A stretch of 64,000 bases of DNA from Pedobacter sp. MC2016-24 (GCF_015223055.1 NZ_JADFBX010000008.1:124001-188000), one strand, 5' to 3'. Counted from the stretch's first letter, positions 52,253 through 61,357 are shown. Numbers and translations: made by a program. The notes: generated from the letters alone by a model not told the origin.

Positions 52253-53008
52253 ATGGCTAATTTGCTCCTTATGAAACTTCCTGTAATACACGGATATATA
52301 GAACGACGTATTCTGATCAATTTTACAGCGGATCCGGATGATGTACGCAAAGTTTTACCAGCGCAGTTTACGCCCAAGTTGTACAAAGGCAAAGCTATAG
52401 TTGGAATTTGTCTGATCAGGCTTAAGGATGTAAAGCCAAAAGGTATGCCGGATTGTATGGGTATTTCATCTGAGAATGGTGCCCATCGGATCGCCGTTGA
52501 ATGGTTGGAAAATGGGGAACGAAAAGAAGGAGTTTATGTACCTAGAAGAGATACTTCTTTGAAGTTTAACCATCTGGTAGGTGGAAGACTATTTCCGGGA
52601 AAGCATGATCTGGCTAAGTTTGACGTTCAGGAAAATGAAGATCATTATCATATTGGTTTTGTCAGTTCTGATCAAACCTTTATTTCCATTGATGCCAGGG
52701 AAAGTGAATCTTTTGCCTCCGATTCTATTTTTGAAAGTCTGGAAAATGCTTCAGCATTTATGAAAAATGGATCAATTGGTTATTCTCCGAATGGGGATAA
52801 GTATGAGGGACTGGAGCTTGATGTTTACAACTGGCAAGTAAGTCCTTTAACCGTGAGCATGGTCAGTTCTTCTTTTTTTGAAGATGAAGCAGTATTTCCC
52901 AAAGGTTCCGTACAATTTGACAATGCGTTATTGATGACCAATATGGAACATGAATGGAATAGCCTGGCAGATATAAAAAAAGCACCCCTGAATCAGGAGT
53001 GCTTTTAA
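52253..53008 (+). CDS. DUF2071 / YqjF-like protein
   Basis: The 251-residue cytoplasmic protein fits DUF2071, related to the acetoacetate decarboxylase fold. Marks are VIHGYIERRILINFTADPDD, VRKVLPAQFTPKLYKGKAIV, GICLIRLKDVKPKG, and EGVYVPRRDTSLKFNHLVGG. There is no signal peptide. The last codons lie inside a terminator hairpin (52980-53006). A second ATG at 52271 (MKLPVIHG) is a plausible alternative start. Function unknown. Confidence 0.85.
   Translation: MANLLLMKLPVIHGYIERRILINFTADPDDVRKVLPAQFTPKLYKGKAIVGICLIRLKDVKPKGMPDCMGISSENGAHRIAVEWLENGERKEGVYVPRRDTSLKFNHLVGGRLFPGKHDLAKFDVQENEDHYHIGFVSSDQTFISIDARESESFASDSIFESLENASAFMKNGSIGYSPNGDKYEGLELDVYNWQVSPLTVSMVSSSFFEDEAVFPKGSVQFDNALLMTNMEHEWNSLADIKKAPLNQECF
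52979..53006. terminator. Terminator hairpin overlapping the end of the DUF2071 gene
   Basis: AAAGCACCCCTGA pairs with TCAGGAGTGCTTT, one mismatch, short loop, flanked by A-run and T-run. It includes the last five codons before the stop codon of the gene, and sits between it and the convergent small gene, so it can serve both. Confidence 0.7.
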
Positions 53009-53025
53009 TTTCTTTTAAAAGAAGA

Positions 53026-53202
53026 TTATCCTTTTGCAGTCAATTGAGCAAGAACAGCGTTGTTTTTTGCCAATTGATCTTTAGTAGATTGCTTAGAACG
53101 GCTTCCTAACTCGATGTTAGTAGCAAGTTTTAAGTTTTTCACATCTAATTTTGCGAAAGTTTTATTTCTTCTGTCTTTTCTCTTTAATCTGGTAACTGCC
53201 AT
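53026..53202 (-). CDS. Small basic protein, 58 aa
   Basis: The frame runs from ATG 53202 to TAA 53026-53028. The N-terminus MAVTRLKRKDRRNKTFAKLD is very basic, then LKLATNIELGSRSKQSTKDQ and LAKNNAVLAQLTAKG follow. There is no signal peptide or cysteine. The composition and size resemble a ribosomal or nucleic-acid-binding protein. It is transcribed after tRNA-Cys (36 bp away) and toward a shared terminator. I do not recognise the family with certainty. A Bacteroidota-specific ribosomal protein is a guess. Confidence 0.75.
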   Translation of the reverse strand: MAVTRLKRKDRRNKTFAKLDVKNLKLATNIELGSRSKQSTKDQLAKNNAVLAQLTAKG

Positions 53203-53237
53203 GATTTGGTACTTTATGTTTTTAATTTAAAAAAATC

Positions 53238-53311
53238 TGGAGGTCGAGAGCGGATTCGAACCGCTGTAGGAGGTTTTGCAGACCTCTGCCTAGCCACTCG
53301 GCCACTCGACC
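53238..53311 (-). tRNA. tRNA-Cys (GCA), CCA encoded
   Basis: On the minus strand GGTCGAG pairs with CTCGACC (7-bp acceptor). The anticodon arm is GAGGT-CTGCAAA-ACCTC, giving anticodon GCA. The T arm is GCGGTTCGAATCCGC. The discriminator is U, the known identity base of tRNA-Cys, and CCA is encoded in the DNA (53238-53240). The small basic protein gene follows on the same strand. Confidence 0.97.
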
Positions 53312-53357
53312 TTGAAATTCAGGTTGCAAAAATAGCAATAATAACTTAGTATGCAAT

Positions 53358-54107
53358 TTATTTTTGCAAATTTCTGCTAATGTCTGCGCATAATATTGCC
53401 GCGGATACCGCAACGTTCAATGACTCAGCGCCTCCAATGCGTGGAATGGTTACCGGCTGCGTAATTAATTTTAAAACTTCAGTGCTGATTCCCTGTCCTT
53501 CGTTGCCTAAAATGACCAGACCCTCGTTGCCCCAATTGGTTTTATAGACACTATGTCCATTGAGTACTGCGCCAAATAAGGGAACCGGACTTGTTTTTAA
53601 GGCCAATGGCAAATCTTCGTACCAAATCTGGATTCTGCTGAGCGAACCCATAGTCGCCTGTACGGTTTTGGGGTTATAGGCTTCAACGGTATTTAAAGAA
53701 CAAAGGATTTGTTTAAAGCCAAACCAATCGGCAGTGCGGATAATGGTTCCCAGGTTGCCTGGATCTTGTACACCATCCAGTACCAAGGTAAAAGTATCTT
53801 TTAATTTTTCAGGACTAAATACTGAGGCCTCTGGGATTCTAACCAGGGCCAATATGCCTTGTGGAGCCTGTAATGTACTAATCTTGTCCAGTTCAGCGTT
53901 GTTTACTTCAAATAAATTTATATTTGCGGGTAAAGTTGGCAGTAAAGACCGATATTGTGGCAAGTAATATATGCTGTGAATCTGGTAGTTTGACTGGATA
54001 AATTCTACAATAGATTTTATCCCTTCAATGATGAAAATCCCACTTTCTTTGCGGTACTTTTTTTGATGTAACGATTTTATAAAACCTATCTGAGATTTTG
54101 AAAGCAT
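53358..54107 (-). CDS. TrmH/SpoU-family RNA 2'-O-methyltransferase
   Basis: The 249-residue protein has a short substrate-binding domain (SKSQIGFIKSLHQKKYRKES, GIFIIEGIKSIVEFIQ) and the SPOUT knot: DGVQDPGNLGTIIRTADWFG (motif 1), LVILGNEGQGIS (motif 2) and IPRIGGAESLNVAVSAAI (motif 3, with the SAM-binding loop). It methylates a ribose in rRNA or tRNA using SAM. Its ATG overlaps by 10 nt the TTG start of the divergent TamL gene. Which RNA is the target is not evident. Confidence 0.93.
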   Translation of the reverse strand: MLSKSQIGFIKSLHQKKYRKESGIFIIEGIKSIVEFIQSNYQIHSIYYLPQYRSLLPTLPANINLFEVNNAELDKISTLQAPQGILALVRIPEASVFSPEKLKDTFTLVLDGVQDPGNLGTIIRTADWFGFKQILCSLNTVEAYNPKTVQATMGSLSRIQIWYEDLPLALKTSPVPLFGAVLNGHSVYKTNWGNEGLVILGNEGQGISTEVLKLITQPVTIPRIGGAESLNVAVSAAILCADISRNLQK

Positions 54108-56500
54108 ATTCTAATTATAAAAAGCATGTCCAGTTCTATGCAATATTACTATTTATTATTGTTTTTGTTACAGCATGTTCATCAACACAGTATATAGCAG
54201 ACTATCAATCAATCGTTAAGAAAGTTAAAATTGATAGCATTAAGAAGGAATTTGAGGAGGAAGCTTACAATTATGTGCAAAAAGACATCAGGCCCACAGC
54301 AAAAATTGGTATCAACGTAATTATCTACAACATGTTTAATACCAAGGATGGGAAATACAAAACCGATAACATCCGGCCTTTAGGCACTCCACCACCTATT
54401 CTGGATAGTACCCTGGTAGAAATTTCTAGAAGCCAGATCGAAAAATACCTGGCAAGCAAGGGGTATTTTAAGGCTAAAGTGAAAGCTGAGATCGAGGTTA
54501 AAGACAAACGTGCTGCTGTGGTCTTTACTGCAAATACAGGCCCTGCTTTCGCCATCAACGACGTAAAATATGATATTCCGGATAGCGCCCTGAAAGCGAT
54601 TTATTTAAAAAACAAATCAGAATTTACGCATTTAAAAGCCGGGATGCGGTATGACGACGATTCGCTGGCTTATGAACGCGACCAGATTTACCAGGTGATC
54701 CGACAAAATGGATATTATGATTTTGCCCGTCCATACATCAAGTTTGCGGTAGACTCTAACTTGAATAAAAGTAAGGCCAACGTAACCCTGTTTATTGATA
54801 ACCCGATGGACAAGCCCGAGCATAAGAAGTACCATATCGGAGAAACCAATATCATCATTGCACCAAATGCAGATGGCTTTCCGGGTACTGAGTTTCCAAT
54901 GAACCCCAGGATATTTCGTGGTGTAAGGTTTACCGATTTGTCTAAAAAATTCAGGAGAAACCCGATTACCAGATATAACTTTTTACGTGAGGGCGAACAG
55001 TATGATGTCAGAAATGAAAATATAACCTATGATCGTTTGTATGAACTCAATGTGTTCAAAAACGTGAAAATCGAATATAATAAGGGAAAGGATAGCTCAA
55101 ATACAGTGAACCCCGTGATCCAGCTTACTCCGCAAAAAATAATGAGTAACCGGATTGAGGGTGAGGTGCCATTCAATGCCGGAACGGTGGGTTTTAACTT
55201 AAGCAATACCTATAGCAATAATAATTTCTTCAGAGGTGCAGAACGATTTGATTTTCAGGTTAAAGGCGGACTTCAGTCACGTATTGGTCAGGGTACATCT
55301 ATTTTTAAAGAAATTTATCAACGGGATTTTTCACTTAGTGCCAGTTTATCTGTTCCGCGTTTGATGGCGCCGGTTTTCTCAAAATATGTGACGGGAAAAG
55401 GGGGGATGCCGCATACAGTTTTTTCTACAAGTTACGTATATGCACTGCAAAAAGGTGTTTTCCAACGTCAGGTCATCTTGTCTTCTTTCACGTATGAATT
55501 TGTAGAAACCAAGTCTAAACTTCATTCCCTGACCCCCTTAAATCTTGAATACCGTTTCGGCAGATTGTTGTTTGACCGGAATGATACCACCAGTCAGTAC
55601 TATTCGCTACTGGCTTTAAATGTATACAATTTACTGCTGCTGGATCGGAGAACCATTACCATAGGTAGTAAATATACCTATTCACTGAATGCTGATAAAC
55701 TATTGACCAATAGCAGTTTCGTTTATTTTCGGGGTAATCTGGATGTCGCAGGTAATACCATCAATTTAGCTTCCAGGATTTTTGGTGTGAAGCACGATGC
55801 TAAAAATAAGGACTACGGTACCTTACTTGGGGTCCAGTATCTGCAATATATCCGACCGGAATTCGATGTGCGATGGTATAAAAATCTGGGTGGCGATAAA
55901 CAATTCGTAGCGCGACTAAATACGGGTATCGGTTATGCATATGGAAATTCAACCGATATTCCTTTTGAAAAACTGTTCTACGCAGGTGGGTCTAGTGGTG
56001 TCCGGGCCTGGCAGGCCAGAACACTGGGGCCAGGAAATTACAATCGGGCAGATACATTGAAAACTACGGCCCAACGTAAAGCGGCTTTTGGTTTGGATCA
56101 ATTGGGTGAAATGCATGCCGAAGCTAATTTTGAATACCGCTATAAACTTGTTAACAAATTTATTGGTGGTAAGTTAAAAGGCGCTGTTTTTTTAGACATG
56201 GGTAATGTCTGGAACATTTCCCAGACCGGTATTCCGAAGTCCAAATTCGACTTTAAAAAGCTGGGCAGCCAGATTGCAATAGGTACTGGAATGGGGTTCA
56301 GGTATGATGTGCAGTACTTTGTCTTCCGGTTTGATATTGGCTTAAAGATCAAGGACCCCCAGTTTGAAGGCGATGATCAATGGGTTATTGGCAAATTCCT
56401 GTCGGGAGGTAAAGCATTTAAAGATGCCTACAGCGTCAGGAATTCACCGGATAACTATCGTTTTGTTCAATACAATTTTGGTATTGGTATGCCTTTCTAA
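54098..56500 (+). CDS. tamL: TamL-like Omp85 outer membrane assembly lipoprotein
   Basis: The only workable start is TTG 54098, because no ATG lies before the signal sequence (FYAILLFIIVFVTACSS, lipobox TACS). The 800-residue protein has POTRA-like domains (RSQIEKYLASKGYFKAKVKA, RDQIYQVIRQNGYYDFARPY, DRLYELNVFKNVKIEYN) and a 16-strand-type barrel. The Omp85 marker FYAGGSSGVRAWQARTLGPG near residue 630 and the C-terminal RFVQYNFGIGMPF are typical. TamL is the Bacteroidota lipoprotein form of TamA; no tamB is in the window. It is convergent with a small secreted protein gene. Confidence 0.9.
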   Translation: MKAYSNYKKHVQFYAILLFIIVFVTACSSTQYIADYQSIVKKVKIDSIKKEFEEEAYNYVQKDIRPTAKIGINVIIYNMFNTKDGKYKTDNIRPLGTPPPILDSTLVEISRSQIEKYLASKGYFKAKVKAEIEVKDKRAAVVFTANTGPAFAINDVKYDIPDSALKAIYLKNKSEFTHLKAGMRYDDDSLAYERDQIYQVIRQNGYYDFARPYIKFAVDSNLNKSKANVTLFIDNPMDKPEHKKYHIGETNIIIAPNADGFPGTEFPMNPRIFRGVRFTDLSKKFRRNPITRYNFLREGEQYDVRNENITYDRLYELNVFKNVKIEYNKGKDSSNTVNPVIQLTPQKIMSNRIEGEVPFNAGTVGFNLSNTYSNNNFFRGAERFDFQVKGGLQSRIGQGTSIFKEIYQRDFSLSASLSVPRLMAPVFSKYVTGKGGMPHTVFSTSYVYALQKGVFQRQVILSSFTYEFVETKSKLHSLTPLNLEYRFGRLLFDRNDTTSQYYSLLALNVYNLLLLDRRTITIGSKYTYSLNADKLLTNSSFVYFRGNLDVAGNTINLASRIFGVKHDAKNKDYGTLLGVQYLQYIRPEFDVRWYKNLGGDKQFVARLNTGIGYAYGNSTDIPFEKLFYAGGSSGVRAWQARTLGPGNYNRADTLKTTAQRKAAFGLDQLGEMHAEANFEYRYKLVNKFIGGKLKGAVFLDMGNVWNISQTGIPKSKFDFKKLGSQIAIGTGMGFRYDVQYFVFRFDIGLKIKDPQFEGDDQWVIGKFLSGGKAFKDAYSVRNSPDNYRFVQYNFGIGMPF

Positions 56501-56504
56501 GGAA

Positions 56505-57035
56505 TTAGAACATGCGTTTTAAACCATCAAAAATCGTTTCGAAAAATGTTGGAATGCTCAAGCCATTGCTGTGGTTGAAATAAATAAATATGACCAGAAT
56601 AATCACAGCATAGAGGATAAACTTTCTAAACGCAAAAGCGAAGAAAACAATTAAGGCCGGAAAAAGAATCAGCCACATGCTGTTTATGGCATAAGGGTTC
56701 AGGGTGCCGTCTTTTTTGTATACGTAAAGCAATTTGCTGTGTGTACCCGAATCATTCTGGTGTTTAATGTATACAAAGGCTGACCGTTCCAATTGCATTG
56801 GTAATATCGCTACTCCGTCATGGAAACTAACCGGTTGCGTAAATCCACTGACTGTAAATGTATAGGTCCCGTTAATTTTTTCCAGGGGATTGTTCAATGA
56901 ATCGGCAGCGATAATTGCCAGTTTGCTATTTTTTAGCAGACTTTCTTTTACAATAAAATTATTGATGTCGGCTTTTTGAGCAAAGCCAGCAAGGCTGATC
57001 AGCAATAACAGGAACAGGGTATATGTCGTTTTCAT
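56505..57035 (-). CDS. Secreted small protein with C-terminal membrane segments
   Basis: I use ATG 57035 (MKTTYTLFLLLLISLAGFAQ), which gives a standard signal peptide and 176 residues; an upstream in-frame ATG at 57107 overlaps the patatin gene. After a beta-rich region (KINGTYTFTVSGFTQPVSFH) come two hydrophobic stretches (MWLILFPALIVFFAFAF, ILYAVIILVIFIYF). Its position just after the patatin gene, on the same strand, suggests co-transcription. Function unknown. Confidence 0.7.
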   Translation of the reverse strand: MKTTYTLFLLLLISLAGFAQKADINNFIVKESLLKNSKLAIIAADSLNNPLEKINGTYTFTVSGFTQPVSFHDGVAILPMQLERSAFVYIKHQNDSGTHSKLLYVYKKDGTLNPYAINSMWLILFPALIVFFAFAFRKFILYAVIILVIFIYFNHSNGLSIPTFFETIFDGLKRMF

Positions 57036-57103
57036 TGTAAAAATGGTGTTTTTAAGTGTGGCGTGCCCATCATTTGTTTTTTTGTATGTGAACTTATGCT
57101 GGA

Positions 57104-59425
57104 TCATTCTAAAGATCGTTTGTTGTAAATAAGATAGCCCAAATGTAGCAAAACACCGTTTCTTTTTACGGGATCATCGTATAAATTATAACTCAGGCTT
57201 ATTGGCCCTACCGGTGTATGGTATACGAGGCCTGCAGTAGCTGCATAGTGGATTTTAGTAAATGAAGTTTTATGTTTTACCCCCTGGAAGCCACTCAGCT
57301 CAAATTCCCGGTAAGGCAAAAAGGTATAAGCTTCTACCCTCAGGTCCATATTCCGTTTCAGGTTGTAGATGTGTTTGATGCCTCCGGCAAGGTAACTGGT
57401 TGCTTTAAAGTTTTCCAGAAATAAAGAGCGGCTATCCTGCAAAGGATAAAATGCCGGCGCAGCAAGTACGGTGGAGTAATAATTGGAGAATAACGGCTGG
57501 TTGGAATAGACCGCTTCCAGTAAATACCCCAGGGTATATTTACGAATGTGTATGGGATAATTTTCTTCGCTCATTTTGAGGTTAATCCATTGCCTGAACT
57601 GTTTATTCACTTCTGTCTTGCTTTCTGCTGCATTATTGGCGGAACTGATGTTGCCTGGCATATAACTTTCCCTGCCAGCAAAATAACTGCCACTCAGCAG
57701 AAAATGCCTGCCATTAGTTGCATACTGTTTTCGGTTTAAGGTATTTTGTTCAAAGGCCAGGCTGGATATTGAGCCGTTCAACACCGTGCGATCCAGGATA
57801 TCACCTACAGAAAAGGTATTGTTGGGGCTGTATCGGTCTGTATTGTTCACAAAAGCGCTGCTCAAAGTTATTTTTGCATTTCTGTTTAACGGCAGCCCTA
57901 TTTTTAGCTCTATTTTGCGATCGCCCTGTTCAATATACATGGGATGAGGGTTCTCGATAAAAATAGAACTGGTATTGTAATAATCAAAGTGGTTGTAAGT
58001 CATTTCTGCTGCCAGAAAGAGGGGCAATCTTGAGGGGTAATCTATACGTCCGCTAAGCTGTACCGACTCGTAGAAACGGCCTGAATAGAGGCTTGCCCCA
58101 AAAGTATAAGCCTTTCTGTTCAAATAATTGTATTGCAGTCCTAAAAACACATTGCTGATCGGTCGGGTGGAGATGTTACCGCCAAAATCGATTTTAAGAC
58201 TTTTACGCGGTTGGATCTGGATGTCAAAATTATAGATGTCGGCAACCGGGTCATAGGATATTTTAGGATAAATGGTTTCAAAGGTTTCATCTGCAACCAA
58301 TTTGTAATAGCCTTGCCTAATGTCGGCCAGGTTAAAAGTTGCCTGATCACTTTTAAATAGACGCTCAATGTACCGCTTTTGCTGTGTATTTACCCCGGTT
58401 ACCGTAATGTTGCTGAATACCAGGTCTGGTTTTTTGTTGTTAAATTCATTTCTGCGGATGGCCAGCGCCATCGGATTTTCTTTCCTTCCAATCTTGAGCT
58501 TGATCTGTTCCATATCTGCCATAGCCGCATCATACCCCTGTTGGATGAGTTCTTTTACCGGATTAAAATTGGTTACGCTGTATGCTCTTACTTTAGGCTG
58601 GATGTAAACACCTTTCGGGCCAATTAGTGTAGAGTCTGATTTAGATAAGAACATGAACACCATAATTCTGTTCATTAAGCGCTCATCCTGGCTTTTGGGG
58701 TATTCATTGTATGTTTTTGAAGATACGTTAACACCAATCATAACGTCTGGTTGAAACTCTTCTTTCATGACGTCGGCAGGAAAGTTATTGTATAGACCGC
58801 CGTCAAATACATACTTACCATCAAGTTTTATTGGTCTGTAAATCAAAGGTACGGTCATGGTTGCCCTGACTGCTTCGGCTAAACTTCCTTTTTTTACAGT
58901 GATGCTTTTTTGCGATAGCACATCCGACACCATACAGCGATAAGGGACAAAAAGATTGTCAAAGTTATCTTTGGAAATGGCCGAAGCTTGCGAAAATAAT
59001 TCCAGTAAGGCAAAGTTCAGGGGGATGTCATTGACCAGGTTGGAACGGAAGCTTACGCGCAAGCTGGTGTCAAGTGATAATTTTGCGGTTAAGATGGAAG
59101 GGTTGACACTCTTTTTCTGAAAAAAGAAGCTGTAATCGCTTTTAAAACGACCGCTCACCCAATCCTGAAAATCAGTACTCAAAGCAATTTTTTCCATTTG
59201 AGTAGGCGAGTAGCCTGCAGCATACATGGCCCCAACAATTCCACCCATGGAAGTACCGGTGATGTAGTTGATCGGGATGTTGTTTTCTTCCAGGGCCTTT
59301 AAAACACCAATATGTGCCAATCCTTTTGCTCCACCACCACTCAATACGAGACCAACTTTTTGAGCATGCAGTTGAAATGCTAAAAAAATGAGGAAGCACA
59401 GCGGTATGAATTTTGAAATAGTCAC
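57104..59425 (-). CDS. Patatin-like phospholipase with outer membrane barrel (PlpD-like)
   Basis: The signal peptide (LCFLIFLAFQLHAQ) precedes a patatin domain: the Gly-rich oxyanion loop GLVLSGGGAKGLAHIGVLKA, the nucleophile Ser59 in GTSMGG, and the dyad Asp in FDGGLYNNFPADVM near residue 210. After ~320 residues a POTRA-like stretch (NKKPDLVFSNITVTGVN, QKRYIERLF) and a large beta-rich barrel region follow. The barrel ends in YNLYDDPVKRNGVLLHLGYL. This is the PlpD/type Vd layout of an enzyme attached to its own Omp85-like barrel. It acts on lipids at the cell surface or periplasm. The 773-residue length agrees. Confidence 0.92.
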   Translation of the reverse strand: MTISKFIPLCFLIFLAFQLHAQKVGLVLSGGGAKGLAHIGVLKALEENNIPINYITGTSMGGIVGAMYAAGYSPTQMEKIALSTDFQDWVSGRFKSDYSFFFQKKSVNPSILTAKLSLDTSLRVSFRSNLVNDIPLNFALLELFSQASAISKDNFDNLFVPYRCMVSDVLSQKSITVKKGSLAEAVRATMTVPLIYRPIKLDGKYVFDGGLYNNFPADVMKEEFQPDVMIGVNVSSKTYNEYPKSQDERLMNRIMVFMFLSKSDSTLIGPKGVYIQPKVRAYSVTNFNPVKELIQQGYDAAMADMEQIKLKIGRKENPMALAIRRNEFNNKKPDLVFSNITVTGVNTQQKRYIERLFKSDQATFNLADIRQGYYKLVADETFETIYPKISYDPVADIYNFDIQIQPRKSLKIDFGGNISTRPISNVFLGLQYNYLNRKAYTFGASLYSGRFYESVQLSGRIDYPSRLPLFLAAEMTYNHFDYYNTSSIFIENPHPMYIEQGDRKIELKIGLPLNRNAKITLSSAFVNNTDRYSPNNTFSVGDILDRTVLNGSISSLAFEQNTLNRKQYATNGRHFLLSGSYFAGRESYMPGNISSANNAAESKTEVNKQFRQWINLKMSEENYPIHIRKYTLGYLLEAVYSNQPLFSNYYSTVLAAPAFYPLQDSRSLFLENFKATSYLAGGIKHIYNLKRNMDLRVEAYTFLPYREFELSGFQGVKHKTSFTKIHYAATAGLVYHTPVGPISLSYNLYDDPVKRNGVLLHLGYLIYNKRSLE

Positions 59426-59443
59426 ATCCTAAAAATAGGTAAA

Positions 59444-59917
59444 TTAGTTCAAAGTGAAGATATTATAAGTGAGTACTGTTGCAAAACTAACCCATAAAAT
59501 ATAGGGGATAAAAAGCAGTCCGGCCAATTTGTTGATCTTGTAAAACACAATGGCGTTGATGATGATAGCGACCAATAAGAACATAATTTCGATCAGGGCT
59601 ACGCCAATTTGGTGGGTATAGAAAAATATGAAAGACCACATCAGGTTCAGGATGAGCTGAATGAAGTAAATGGCGATGGTACGTGGGAAATGCGCAATTG
59701 TATCCCGTCTTTGCCAAACCAGGTACGCTGAAATGCCCATCAGAATGAAAATGCTGGTCCAGACCGGTGGGAAGATACTGTTTGGCGGATTAAAAGCGGG
59801 TTTTGCTAAGGTTAAGTACCAGGTTTTAACGCTGGAGGCTGTGAAAAACGCACCAATTGCCCCTACAGCAAGTGGCAATGCAACATTTACAACAAAGGCA
59901 ATTGGATTGAATTTCAT
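59444..59917 (-). CDS. tspO: TspO/MBR family protein
   Basis: The 157-residue membrane protein has five hydrophobic segments and the TspO markers: VNVALPLAVGAIGAFFTASS, WYLTLAKPAFNPPNSIFPPV (with the WxxLxKPxxxPP string), and SAYLVWQRR. TspO proteins bind porphyrins and are linked to stress or tetrapyrrole handling. It lies between the patatin gene and a secreted protein gene on the same strand. The name is firm, the role in this organism unknown. Confidence 0.95.
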   Translation of the reverse strand: MKFNPIAFVVNVALPLAVGAIGAFFTASSVKTWYLTLAKPAFNPPNSIFPPVWTSIFILMGISAYLVWQRRDTIAHFPRTIAIYFIQLILNLMWSFIFFYTHQIGVALIEIMFLLVAIIINAIVFYKINKLAGLLFIPYILWVSFATVLTYNIFTLN

Positions 59918-59936
59918 CTGTTTGTTTTTTGGAACT

Positions 59937-60698
59937 TTATCTGGCCGCTAAGGTACCAGAGTTTAATTTAAGCTCGAAACTATAATCTAATATTTCACCT
60001 TTTTTTAGCTGGTGTGTGCCACTATAGCCATCCATGAGTATGGCACTTCCTTTTTGTGCCACCGTATAGCCACCCTGGCCATGGTTGGCCCAGCTTTCAG
60101 GACTGGCGTCATTCTTTTGATTGGTCAGTTTAAAGCTCAGTCCGCCCTGGTCATTGCCCAACCATGCTGCAGTCATATTTTTGTTGTTGCTCCATTTCCA
60201 GTCGATCATTTCTGGTCTTAAAGTTCTTTCAAAACCTGCATCGCGTACAAATTTGACAGCTGCAGGTGTAAATGGGAGGTGTAGGCGTACATTGTCCAGG
60301 TTGATGTCTCCCAGGGCTGCTATGCTTACCTGGTACAGGATATTTCCGTCAGGTTTTACTGTGCCTTTAACCGTCATGGTTAAACTATCGGAAGTGTTTT
60401 TCGCCGTCCACTGTACCAATTTTGGCTGTGTTTTACTAAATACAACTTCGGTAGTCGTCCATTTTACATCTTTATGTGTAGACGATTTTACCGTGTGAAA
60501 ATGAACTGATTCTGTGAAAAGTTTTCCAGTGTCTATGCGTACCATGGCTGGTAATCCATCAGCGCCCAGATCGAGGCGCATATCGGCCCATGAAATTGTC
60601 TTATCGGCAACTGTTAAAGCGACTTGTTGTTTTTTCTCTTGTGCATTTAAACTTTTACATAGTAGCAGTGCAACTATTACAGGAAGTGTCTTATTCAT
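59937..60698 (-). CDS. Secreted protein resembling the N-terminal domain of a DUF6067/GH123-like protein
   Basis: The signal peptide is LPVIVALLLCKSLNAQ. The remaining ~235 residues are beta-rich and have LDNVRLHLPFTPAAVKFVRD, GFERTLRPEMIDWKWSNNKN, MTAAWLGNDQGGLSFKL and GYSGTHQLKKGEILDYSF. From memory these follow the N-terminal beta-sandwich of the large DUF6067 glycoside-hydrolase-like proteins. The catalytic barrel is absent: the stop codon comes where the barrel should begin. It may be a stand-alone binding domain or a truncated enzyme. The match is a pattern judgement. Confidence 0.55.
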   Translation of the reverse strand: MNKTLPVIVALLLCKSLNAQEKKQQVALTVADKTISWADMRLDLGADGLPAMVRIDTGKLFTESVHFHTVKSSTHKDVKWTTTEVVFSKTQPKLVQWTAKNTSDSLTMTVKGTVKPDGNILYQVSIAALGDINLDNVRLHLPFTPAAVKFVRDAGFERTLRPEMIDWKWSNNKNMTAAWLGNDQGGLSFKLTNQKNDASPESWANHGQGGYTVAQKGSAILMDGYSGTHQLKKGEILDYSFELKLNSGTLAAR

Positions 60699-60841
60699 AA
60701 TGGAGTGGTTTTGCCCTGCTAAAAATAGAATTTTTATACGGTTTTTTCTTACAATGCGGCATTGATTTTAGTGAATATCAGCATTAGTGACAAGGCTAAG
60801 AAAAATATTTTCTGCATATTAGGGAAAAAAATAAAATCATC

Positions 60842-61357
60842 ATGAAACAAATTCTTGTACTAGCGTGCTTTTTAGCACTGTTTACCACAAACACCGTTTC
60901 TGCCCAGCAGGATAAAAGCAAAAGAGCGAGCCCACCGGCGGTAGTTACAGAAACACTAAGTTCTGGAGCTACATTGACTATTGATTACAGTCAGCCTTCT
61001 GTTAAGGGACGTACCATTGGAAAAGAAATTGCGCCGTATGGTCAGGTTTGGCGTACAGGTGCCAATGAAGCCACAGTTTTTGAAGTGAGTAAAGATGTTA
61101 AAGTAGAAGGAAAGGCACTTGCTGCAGGTAAATACAGTTTATATTCTATTCCTGGAGAAAAGGAATGGACCATTATCATCAATAAAACCTGGAAACAATC
61201 TGGAACGCAATACAGCGAGGCTGAAGATGCCATTCGCTTTAAAGTAAAGCCGGGTAAAGCCAATGCGTTCACTGAAAAAATGACGTTTACGGTAGCAAAA
61301 ACAGGTAAAGTAGCACTTGCATGGGGCGATGTTTTAATTGTTTTCAATGTAAAGTAA
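60842..61357 (+). CDS. DUF2911 secreted protein
   Basis: The signal peptide (LVLACFLALFTTNTVSAQQ) is followed by the DUF2911 pattern: IDYSQPSVKGRTIGKEIAPY, GQVWRTGANEATVFEVSKDV, GKYSLYSIPGEKEWTIIINK and FTEKMTFTVAKTGKVALAWG. Length (171 residues) is normal for the family, a single beta-sandwich domain found widely in Bacteroidota. The biochemical role is not established. It stands alone, 45 bp before tRNA-Arg on the same strand. Confidence 0.9.
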   Translation: MKQILVLACFLALFTTNTVSAQQDKSKRASPPAVVTETLSSGATLTIDYSQPSVKGRTIGKEIAPYGQVWRTGANEATVFEVSKDVKVEGKALAAGKYSLYSIPGEKEWTIIINKTWKQSGTQYSEAEDAIRFKVKPGKANAFTEKMTFTVAKTGKVALAWGDVLIVFNVK

